Assembly: GCF_000371965.1 (NCBI RefSeq) | Contig: NZ_AQUO01000003.1 | Span: 347,693 to 411,692, forward strand | Reading direction: 5' to 3' | Source: Paracoccus sp. N5 | Lineage (GTDB): Bacteria > Pseudomonadota > Alphaproteobacteria > Rhodobacterales > Rhodobacteraceae | DNA length: 64,000 nucleotides | Part shown: piece after piece, positions 41,230-47,496 of the stretch | How the letters are laid out: every line of letters begins with the position of its first letter | How positions within the stretch are numbered: the first letter of the stretch is position 1 | Made by a program: the position numbers and the translations under genes | The notes under the pieces: generated by a model | The model's database searches: none | What the model was told of the DNA's origin: nothing | The model's input: the letters and a program-made list of their open reading frames with translations, nothing else

Positions 41230-41931
41230 TCAGCCGACAGCCACAATCGAGTAGTGCGGTGTCCCATCCCACACAAGATCCCAAGACGCGCCCGGACGAA
41301 CGTTCTGAATTGCGCGGGGCTCGAAGCAGACCAGGCAATTCCCGCCCGGTGCAGGAGCCCGGACCGAAGGGTAAATCAGGCCCTTGGATCCGCCCCGACG
41401 CAGATGCTGTGCCAGGCTTTGGCCCTCGGGATACCCGACAGCCGGATCCGGATGCAGCGCCGGATGATCTGTCTCACCGGTCATGTCATCGAAGACGCCG
41501 ATGAAGTCGGCCAGCAATTCCACATAGCGGGCGCTGTCCTGGAAGCTGCCGGTAAAGCCGAGTTCGCGTGTGCGGTGCCAGGCCACTTCGCTGACAGAAA
41601 CCATCACATCCCATGCGCAGTACCACGCGCCGCGCTCCTCGGCGTTGAAGCGGTTTCCGCCGACGCGGGTGTAAGTGAAGGCTGCGTTGACGTGACTGTC
41701 CCCATAGATGCGCAGATCGCGGCTGCGGCGTTGCCAAGCGAGTTCGCGCGGGTCCAGATGCGGGTTGCGCCCGCGTTCGGCCTGTAGACGCCCACTGGTC
41801 AGGCCCTCGATCTCTGCCAAGATCTCCATCTCGTCATCGGTATCGACGAGACCGCGCAGCGATGGTGGCTTGTGGTAGGTGGCGGGCAGGAGACGAACGA
41901 GACCGCGATCAGAAATCTCGGTCTGCTTCAT
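41230..41931 (-). CDS. RES-domain toxin
   Basis: A 233-aa protein overlapping the antitoxin gene by ATGA. It has the RES layout: an Arg-containing N-terminal YTRVGGNRFN, a Glu-bearing strand in AWDVMVSVSEVAWHRT, and the C-terminal SKGLIYPSVRAPAPGGNCLVCFEP. RES toxins are ADP-ribosyltransferase-like enzymes that degrade NAD+. The order antitoxin-toxin and the overlap are standard for RES-Xre pairs. On a plasmid it would kill or arrest plasmid-free segregants. Confidence 0.9.
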   Translation of the reverse strand: MKQTEISDRGLVRLLPATYHKPPSLRGLVDTDDEMEILAEIEGLTSGRLQAERGRNPHLDPRELAWQRRSRDLRIYGDSHVNAAFTYTRVGGNRFNAEERGAWYCAWDVMVSVSEVAWHRTRELGFTGSFQDSARYVELLADFIGVFDDMTGETDHPALHPDPAVGYPEGQSLAQHLRRGGSKGLIYPSVRAPAPGGNCLVCFEPRAIQNVRPGASWDLVWDGTPHYSIVAVG

Positions 41932-42317
41932 GCCCCACCACGCAACGCATCAAGATAGGTCCGAACCGCGAGGATCTGCGGCAAACCCCCGTCGATGGCG
42001 GTGTCGACGGGTCGGCTTCCACCAAAGAGCGGCCCCTTGTTCGGTCGGGTGAACCAGCCTTTTGCCAGAGGCTCCGAGAAGTAGAGTTCGAGCGACTTGA
42101 AGATGCCAATTACAGCGCTGAGCCGCAGCAGTTGGTCCTTGGTGAGCTCTCCGGCGAAACCCGGCTTCTTGGCGCGCTTCCACGTGCTCTCCGACATGTC
42201 GGCAAGGCCAGCCGCTTCCTTGAGGCTGAGACCCCATGCATCGGCTACACGGGCATAGGCTTTCAACGCGACGGCGTTGATCTGTGCGGGTTTCCGGATT
42301 TTCTCTGCGACGTACAT
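41928..42317 (-). CDS. Xre/MbcA/ParS-type antitoxin of the RES pair
   Basis: A 129-aa protein; ATG 42317 has GGAGGATACC upstream, better than ATG 42338. The N-terminal part (ALKAYARVADAWGLSLKEAAGLADMSESTWKRAKK) is a helix-turn-helix of the Xre-like type. The C-terminal DUF2384/MbcA domain (LRLSAVIGIFKSLELYFSEPLAKGWFTRPN ... DTAIDGGLPQILAVRTYLDALRGG) is the part that occludes the RES toxin. A palindromic operator lies 25 bases upstream. Confidence 0.9.
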   Translation of the reverse strand: MYVAEKIRKPAQINAVALKAYARVADAWGLSLKEAAGLADMSESTWKRAKKPGFAGELTKDQLLRLSAVIGIFKSLELYFSEPLAKGWFTRPNKGPLFGGSRPVDTAIDGGLPQILAVRTYLDALRGGA

Positions 42318-42341
42318 GGTATCCTCCATTGGCCTCAATAT

Positions 42342-42355
42342 AGTCCATATGGACT
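42342..42355. promoter_or_regulatory. 14-bp palindromic operator of the RES-Xre pair
   Basis: AGTCCATATGGACT is a perfect palindrome 25 bases before the antitoxin start, in an AT-rich promoter-like stretch. It is the likely binding site of the antitoxin HTH. Confidence 0.65.
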
Positions 42356-42395
42356 TATCGTAAAGATCAAATGAACCTTGTGCTTTGATCCCCTG

Positions 42396-43040
42396 TCACC
42401 CGAACCGCAGCCCTCCTTCCGTAAACGTATACGCGTTCGCGATGATCCCCTCCTCGATGGCCTCGTTCGAGTTGAGGTGGTCGTATTCGTCCTCAAGGTG
42501 GCGGTAGAGCCAGCGGGCCAGATCACGCAGCGCCTCGGTCACGACTTCTTCAGCGTCCTCGGTCGGCGGCTGCCAGGTCGCGCTGTCCCGCGAGACGTCC
42601 ACCAACATGGTGTATTCATGGTAGTAGCGGCCACTGTGGCTGGCCTCGGCGGCGAGCTGGTAGAAGTTCCGCCGCTGGATGGCCTGCAGCCGGTCGGCGA
42701 TGCCGTGTAACGTCGCGTCCGTGGGCGCGTAGGCCCGAATGCGCGCGGCGGCGCCCTTGGCGTGGGACCAGTAGCCCTCGAAGCAGGCCCCGTCACCCTG
42801 GCTCCAGAAGCCGGAGAACCAGATGCAGGGCTTGGCCCGCGTCCCGCCGCCCATCAGACGGACGGGAGTCGTCTTCAGGCGGATGCCGAGGAGCGCACAG
42901 ACCCGCTCGAAATCCTCGTAGACCCCATCCCACCAGTCATCGTGGGGACCAAGCTCGCGATACCAGCTGCGCGCCTTTTCCTTGGCGGCCTCCGACAGTT
43001 CGGGGAACTGGTAGACGGTGGTGCAGATGACCTCAGGCAT
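42396..43040 (-). CDS. Conserved plasmid/phage protein of unknown function (214 aa)
   Basis: Starts MPEVICTTVYQFPELSEAAKEKARSW and is rich in Trp and Tyr (WYRELGPHDDWWDGVYEDF, WFSGFWSQGDGACFEGYW). Proteins of this look occur in alphaproteobacterial plasmids and phages and are sometimes labelled as an antitoxin of a stability system, which I cannot verify from sequence. It overlaps the end of the upstream gene by 8 bases. It belongs to a row of small minus-strand genes (42.4-45.2 kb) that are probably one transcript. Confidence 0.8.
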   Translation of the reverse strand: MPEVICTTVYQFPELSEAAKEKARSWYRELGPHDDWWDGVYEDFERVCALLGIRLKTTPVRLMGGGTRAKPCIWFSGFWSQGDGACFEGYWSHAKGAAARIRAYAPTDATLHGIADRLQAIQRRNFYQLAAEASHSGRYYHEYTMLVDVSRDSATWQPPTEDAEEVVTEALRDLARWLYRHLEDEYDHLNSNEAIEEGIIANAYTFTEGGLRFG

Positions 43041-43452
43041 GTACGTCCTCCCCGTTGAGCGCGGCGACCAGCCATTCTTGCGTGCTGGTCCAACCGATGG
43101 ACTTGCGGGCGCCGAGGTCGATGAGATGCGCGCCGCCGCCGAAGGCGTCGAGGCGCGGACGGGAACAGGTCAGGGCGTACTGGAATCCCCAAAGGCCAGC
43201 GAGGTCGAGCTCTTCCGCAAGGCGCAGCACAAAGCGGATGACCCCTTCGACATCGCCATGGTCGTCGTCGTGGATCCAGAGGGTGCTGCCCCCGGGCGCG
43301 TCCTGGCGCGCAACGGTGAAGCCCGCGACCTCCGGGTCGTCGGCGTCCTGATCCGCTGCGCGGAGTTCTTGAAACAGCGCGAGCGCGCGGGCGGCCTTGT
43401 CTGGGGTACCGACGTCGATCAGGCATGAGAAATGGGTGAAGTGATCCGCCAT
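43033..43452 (-). CDS. Hypothetical acidic protein (139 aa)
   Basis: Strong AGGAGG 6 bases before ATG 43452. The sequence (MADHFTHFSCLIDVGTPDKAARALALFQEL ... STLWIHDDDHGDVEGVIRFVLRLAEELDLAGLWGFQYALTCSRPRLDAFGGGAHLIDL) suggests a compact alpha/beta fold of about 120 residues. No known motif or catalytic site was seen. Co-directional and overlapping with the next gene. Confidence 0.8.
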   Translation of the reverse strand: MADHFTHFSCLIDVGTPDKAARALALFQELRAADQDADDPEVAGFTVARQDAPGGSTLWIHDDDHGDVEGVIRFVLRLAEELDLAGLWGFQYALTCSRPRLDAFGGGAHLIDLGARKSIGWTSTQEWLVAALNGEDVHA

Positions 43453-43462
43453 GGGGACCTCC

Positions 43463-43726
43463 TAATGGGGAAAACCCGGCCGGGCGGTCGGGCGCTGTGT
43501 TGGAATAAAGGGGGGGGATTGGGGGCGATCGGCCGGTGGGACTGTCGCCCGCCGCCTGTCGCGCGGCATGCGCGCAGAGCATCTGCCGGTAGAAGCGCTG
43601 GCGCGCTGCCCGGAAGCCGCGCACGGCGCGCGTGTCGGGGTGCAGCGCCCGGACCGCCGCCCGCAGGACCACGAAGGGCGAAGCCGTCGCCGGCAGGCCG
43701 AGGCGCTGATAGGCTGGATCGGTCAT
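43463..43726 (-). CDS. Small hypothetical protein, 3' end uncertain (possible frameshift at a G8 run)
   Basis: ATG 43726 opens a frame beginning MTDPAYQRLGLPATASPF and VVLRAAVRALHPDTRAV, distantly J-domain-like in spacing (LRAAVRALHPD). The frame does not stop near the next ribosome site; it stays open to 42875, overlapping two well-supported genes. A change of frame at the homopolymer of eight G at 43510-43517 would bring a TAG in just before the next gene. The N-terminal ~60 residues look real, and the end given here is approximate. Confidence 0.4.
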
Positions 43727-43727
43727 C

Positions 43728-44105
43728 TCAACTGACCTCGACCACGGGCGAGGCGAGATGCGGATCGACCTGCGCCTCGATCCGCTCGGCCCGGCCCATC
43801 CAAGGCTCTGGCCGGATGGCCTTTACCCAGTCGGCGAAGCTCGGGATGAAGCCGAGGTCTTCCTTCACATGCTGTTCGCCAACCCAGCGGGTCGGGATGA
43901 CGCGCCCGGTCGAGAGCGTGAGGGTCGGCCCGAAGATCGTCTCGGCCATGAAGATGCCCTCGGCATGGTGGCGCAAAGCCCGGTGCCGGAAATCGGCCGT
44001 GATCTCCTTGCTCTGGTCGAACCAGGCATGCACCGCCATGAAATCGTCGACCGTGCCGCCCCATTTCTTCACCGAGGACAGGGCGTGGTGATAAGGATGT
44101 GCCAT
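43728..44105 (-). CDS. Conserved plasmid protein (DUF6915-like)
   Basis: A 125-aa protein starting MAHPYHHALSSVKKWGGTVD at 44105, with GAGGG upstream. The His-rich segment RHRALRHHAEGIFMAETIFGP and AEGIF/TRWVGEQHVKEDLGFIP are distinctive for a plasmid-borne family that I associate with DUF6915. The His/Glu pattern could bind a metal. Function unknown. Confidence 0.8.
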   Translation of the reverse strand: MAHPYHHALSSVKKWGGTVDDFMAVHAWFDQSKEITADFRHRALRHHAEGIFMAETIFGPTLTLSTGRVIPTRWVGEQHVKEDLGFIPSFADWVKAIRPEPWMGRAERIEAQVDPHLASPVVEVS

Positions 44106-44115
44106 CGCCGCACCC

Positions 44116-44607
44116 TCAGAAATCGTGGGTGTAGAGTTCGGACGACGTGAAACGTTCGTTGAACTCGAGATGGATGCAGCGGGCCGCGGCGTCGAAGCAG
44201 AACTCGCCGTAAGCGCCGTCGTTGTTCTCCCAGCCGCCGTGGGTGTCGGAGAGGAAGTCGTAGGCCAGCTGCTCGACGACATCCTCAAGCGAGAGCTGTC
44301 GCACCTCGACCTCGGGGTTGTACCAGGTGAGCGCGGCGTATTCGATCTCGGTCGTGGGGAAGTCGACCGCGTTGTCGCCGGACCATGCACCGATGCTTTC
44401 GATCTGGCCGCTGTCACCGGCACCGTCGAAGGTCACGGTGACGTGGGTGATGCCGGCGGCTATGAGGCCATCGAAAAGGCGGTCCTTGTTGCCGGGGCGC
44501 AGCGCGTCGATCCGGGCGGCACGCTCGGCATGCGCCGCGAAGATCTGGCCCATGTCGACTGGCGAGGGTGCCATCGGCGGCGTGAGGGTGGGTTCAGTCA
44601 GGGTCAT
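44116..44607 (-). CDS. Conserved plasmid protein (DUF6878-like)
   Basis: A 163-aa acidic protein. Start at 44607 (MTLTEPTLTPP) with GGAG 9 bases upstream. The core (HVTVTFDGAGDSGQIESIGAWSGDN and EQLAYDFLSDTHGGWENNDGAYGEFCFDAAARCIHLEFNERF) is highly conserved-looking with several invariant-type Gly/Asp/Trp. I associate it with DUF6878. It is 10 bp upstream of the previous gene in the same row. Confidence 0.8.
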   Translation of the reverse strand: MTLTEPTLTPPMAPSPVDMGQIFAAHAERAARIDALRPGNKDRLFDGLIAAGITHVTVTFDGAGDSGQIESIGAWSGDNAVDFPTTEIEYAALTWYNPEVEVRQLSLEDVVEQLAYDFLSDTHGGWENNDGAYGEFCFDAAARCIHLEFNERFTSSELYTHDF

Positions 44608-44708
44608 CGGGTGTCTCCGGTAATGGGAAGGGATCGGAGCCGGGCCGGGCGATCTCTCTCCCCCGGACAAGCTCCAAATCCCCCCTGCCCTCCTCTGTCT
44701 CTCGGGCC

Positions 44709-45227
44709 TCACGCAGCGACCCGCAGCGCCCGGGCAGCGAAGGCGCGCCAGAGCGGATCGACGAGCCGCGCATCCAGAAGATCGGCGCGGTGGCGCAGCC
44801 GCCTCGCCAGATCGGGCTCACCCCAGTCGTTGGCGCGGCCTGCCTGCGCGCGCAGCTGGCTTGCCTCGGTCACCACGCCGCGCGCCTCGGCCGCGCTCGT
44901 CACCGGGTGGCACCAGGCGACGGCGCCGTCGCTGGCGGCCCCGGCCAGCACAAGGCGTTCGTCGCGATCGAGGATGGCCAGAAGCTGGGGTGCAGCCTCC
45001 GGGTCGATCCCCTCGGCATGGTCGACCGCGCCCTGCATGGCCTCGGCCAGCGTCGGGAAACGGGAGAGGACCAGGGGAGCGGCACGGCCTGACAGCAGGT
45101 CGGCCGGCGCACGGCGCGACAGGGTCAGGGCGAAGGGGTGGTTGGGGTCGGTCTCGCCTGAGGGAAAATGCGGCGGGACGCCCCGCGCGTGGGCGGTCGG
45201 GTGGATCGGAAAGGGCAGGTCGAACAT
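44709..45227 (-). CDS. Hypothetical plasmid protein (172 aa) with a shared leader hairpin
   Basis: Start at 45227 (MFDLPFPIHPTAHARG) with GGAGACACTCCT upstream. The middle is a repeat-like alpha/beta region (LVLSRFPTLAEAMQGAVDHAEGIDPEAAPQLLAILDRDERLVLAG). The C-terminus is a helical arginine-rich segment. No function can be given. Its leader at 45232-45281 folds like those of the DUF932 and ParB-like genes. Confidence 0.75.
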   Translation of the reverse strand: MFDLPFPIHPTAHARGVPPHFPSGETDPNHPFALTLSRRAPADLLSGRAAPLVLSRFPTLAEAMQGAVDHAEGIDPEAAPQLLAILDRDERLVLAGAASDGAVAWCHPVTSAAEARGVVTEASQLRAQAGRANDWGEPDLARRLRHRADLLDARLVDPLWRAFAARALRVAA

Positions 45228-45236
45228 AGGAGTGTC

Positions 45237-45278
45237 TCCGACGGCGCGGGAAGCCTCTCTCCCCGCTTCACTGTCAAA
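45237..45278 (-). promoter_or_regulatory. Leader hairpin of type A, upstream of the 172-aa gene
   Basis: In gene orientation: GGGGAG-AGAGG-CTTCCC (45264-45248) inside an outer helix TTTGAC / GTCGGA (45278-45273 with 45242-45237, including G-T pairs). Compare the same arrangement before the DUF932 and ParB-like genes. Confidence 0.55.
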
Positions 45279-45332
45279 GACCAAACCGCCGCCCTCTTCC
45301 TGAAAGGGGCGGCGGCAGGTCAGCAGGGGACG

Positions 45333-45773
45333 TCAGAGCTTGCCGAGCGCCCGCAGGCTCAGCTCTGTCCCGGCCCCAACGATGATGTGGTCGTGCAGCG
45401 TCAGGCCTAGATACCTGCACCCCTTCTGGATCTCCTTGGTCATGCTGAGATCGGCCTCCGACGGCGTTGGATCGCCCGATGGGTGATTGTGGATCAGGAT
45501 CAGGGCGCTGGCGTTCAGCATCAGCGCCCGCTTGATCACCTCGCGCGGATAGACCGGGACATGGTCGACCGTGCCGGTCGAGAGAAGCTCATCGGAGATG
45601 ATGCGGTTCTTGCGGTCGAGATAGAGGACGTGGAACCGCTCGATGGGCCCGCGGACGGTGAGCGCACAATAGTCCATCAGCGCCTGCCAGCTGCCGATCA
45701 CCGGGTTTTGGCTCAGGTAGCGGCCGAGGATGTCTCGGGCCTCGAGGATGACGGTTTCTTCCTGGGGGGTCAT
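45333..45773 (-). CDS. radC: RadC family JAB/MPN-domain protein
   Basis: A 146-aa protein with the JAMM metal motif HNHPSGDPTPSEAD and the upstream Glu-type strand FHVLYLDRKNRII. It is the short plasmid form, lacking the N-terminal helix-hairpin-helix of chromosomal RadC. Plasmid RadC copies often sit near ssb and anti-restriction genes and may act on DNA or proteins early after transfer; the enzymatic activity is unproven. Confidence 0.92.
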   Translation of the reverse strand: MTPQEETVILEARDILGRYLSQNPVIGSWQALMDYCALTVRGPIERFHVLYLDRKNRIISDELLSTGTVDHVPVYPREVIKRALMLNASALILIHNHPSGDPTPSEADLSMTKEIQKGCRYLGLTLHDHIIVGAGTELSLRALGKL

Positions 45774-45855
45774 GGGGGTTCTCGTTTAAGTGCGCAGGCC
45801 GAAGCCCCCTGCCATCTCGGGGCGGGGCCAGTGGCATGCATTTGGAAGGGGAAAG

Positions 45856-45884
45856 CGCGACCGCCGCGCGCGAGGGCGGTCGCG
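45856..45884. repeat. Strong hairpin between DUF932 and radC
   Basis: A 10-bp stem with arms CGCGACCGCC (45856-45865) and GGCGGTCGCG (45875-45884) around a 9-nt loop. It could reduce transcription from the DUF932 gene into radC or protect an mRNA end. Confidence 0.6.
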
Positions 45885-45899
45885 ATGTCGGGCCCGGCG

Positions 45900-47099
45900 T
45901 CAGCCGACCCGGTCGAGGAGCTTCTTGGCGCGCCCTTCCATATCGAGCCGCGCATCCTGCTGGGTCTTGTCGCGCGCAAGCCGCGTGATGCCCTGCACGA
46001 AGTCGAAGATGCTCTCTGGCGGGCGGCCCTCTTCCATCAGCACCTTCTCGATGATCTTGCCGGACTCAGCTTTCGAGAAACCGCGCTTCCTCAGGAAATC
46101 TGCGCGATCCTCGTCGCTGCGTGCAACGATCTGCTGCCGCGCCGCCTTGATGCCGTTCACGAAGCCCTGCGGCGAGGAATTGGCGAAGCGCGTCAGCGCC
46201 GGCGCCGCCTCGTGGGCAAAGCGGGAGGCCGCGTATTTCGAGTGACGAATCTTGATCTCCTGGAAATCCTCGACGCCCCAGAGGTTGCGGTTCTGGCACA
46301 CCGCCCGAAGGTAGAAGCTCGCCATGCCAAGGGTCTTCGCGCCCACCTCGGAATTCCAACAATAGAAGCCCCGGAAATAGAGATCGGGGGAGCCGTCGGG
46401 CAACTTGCCCGCCTCGATCGGATTGCGGTCGTCGACCAGAAACAAGAAGACGTCGCGGTCCGAGGCGTAGAGCGTGGTCGTGTCGCGACTGATTTCGACA
46501 TCGGGGTTGTAGACCCCGGTCGACCAATCGAGCACACCCGGCACCTTCCAGCGCGTATCGCCCGTGCCATTGCCCGCGATGCGCTGCACCGCCTCGACAA
46601 GCTCGAAGTCGTGGATGCGGCCATAGTCGGGACCGGTCACGGCGCGCAGTTCGGTCCGGCCATCCACCGTCTCGAAGGTCTTCACCTGCTCGGCACGGTG
46701 ATTGGTCAAACCGTACTGCAGGTTGATCCCCGCAAGAGGCGCGGGAAGCTGCCGCAGGTAGGATGCCGGGGCACCGACGATGCTGGCAAGCTGGCCGAAG
46801 GCCCAATGCGTGGGCGCGACCGGCTCTTGCGCTTTCGGCAAGACCAGGTGCAGTCGTTCGGCGCTGTCCCGCGTGGCCTCGACACGGATGTCGGCGGTCT
46901 GCACCACCCGGCTGCGGCTGCGCTCCGAGCGACCCTTCACATTGGCCCAGAGATCGTCGAGCGAGAGATACCGCTCGTCATCGGGCCGGTTGAACCATTC
47001 GGACGATACCCGCCCGTTCCGCTCACCCCGGCTTACATCCACCCTCCAGCCGCCAGCCCGCGCCGGTGCGACCGGATCCAGAATTTCAACAACGCCCAT
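45900..47099 (-). CDS. DUF932 domain plasmid protein
   Basis: A 399-aa protein. The DUF932 core spans about residues 60-330: YLSLDDLWANVKGR, THWAFGQLASIVGAPASYLRQLP, RAVTGPDYGRIHDFELVEAV, LFLVDDRNPIE, GFYCWNSEVGAKTLGMASFYLRAVCQNRNLWGVE. The C-terminal helical part is basic. DUF932 proteins are abundant on plasmids and phages and appear among leading-region genes, but their biochemistry is not settled. The gene has a type A leader hairpin. Confidence 0.9.
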   Translation of the reverse strand: MGVVEILDPVAPARAGGWRVDVSRGERNGRVSSEWFNRPDDERYLSLDDLWANVKGRSERSRSRVVQTADIRVEATRDSAERLHLVLPKAQEPVAPTHWAFGQLASIVGAPASYLRQLPAPLAGINLQYGLTNHRAEQVKTFETVDGRTELRAVTGPDYGRIHDFELVEAVQRIAGNGTGDTRWKVPGVLDWSTGVYNPDVEISRDTTTLYASDRDVFLFLVDDRNPIEAGKLPDGSPDLYFRGFYCWNSEVGAKTLGMASFYLRAVCQNRNLWGVEDFQEIKIRHSKYAASRFAHEAAPALTRFANSSPQGFVNGIKAARQQIVARSDEDRADFLRKRGFSKAESGKIIEKVLMEEGRPPESIFDFVQGITRLARDKTQQDARLDMEGRAKKLLDRVG

Positions 47100-47111
47100 C
47101 GGCTATCTCCC

Positions 47112-47155
47112 GTGACAGGCGCCGGGAGCCACTCTCCCAGCCATCAACCCGTCAC
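47112..47155 (-). promoter_or_regulatory. Leader hairpin of type A, upstream of DUF932
   Basis: In gene orientation: GTGACGG (47155-47149), then GGGAG-AGTGG-CTCCC (47138-47124), then GGCGCC and CTGTCAC (47118-47112), which can pair with GTGACGG. Twelve bases GGGAGAGTGGCT are identical to the ParB-like leader. Confidence 0.6.
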
Positions 47156-47496
47156 CGGGAAACCGGCACTCCTCTCACTCTAGAGGGTGGTCAGGGCGGT
47201 TTCCGGTCATTCGCTGGGGCCCGCATCGACTACTGCAATGCGAATTATGCTGCCGTTGGACACATTGACGCTAAAGTCGGCTTTGGGCAGCGTAACGAAA
47301 ACGGTGGGTTTCGCCGGAGACACAAACCTTGGGCACAATCCGTCCGCCGTCGGAGATTTGAGAAGGGGCAGCCTAGCCAGTCCAACAGACCACTGAGCTT
47401 CACAAATGAACTCCTTTGTGTCACCGGGACACTGGAACGTGGACTGGACACGCGCCTTGCACAAGGGGCGTGTCCAAGCGCCAGGAAGCTCCGGTT
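47156..47496. other. Intergenic region between DUF932 and the cation ATPase gene
   Basis: About 340 bp with no supported gene. Short conceptual translations on the minus strand (such as ETHRFRYAAQSRL before a stop) look like decayed coding sequence often seen between genes in Rhodobacterales. This may mark a junction of the metal-transport cargo. Confidence 0.4.
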
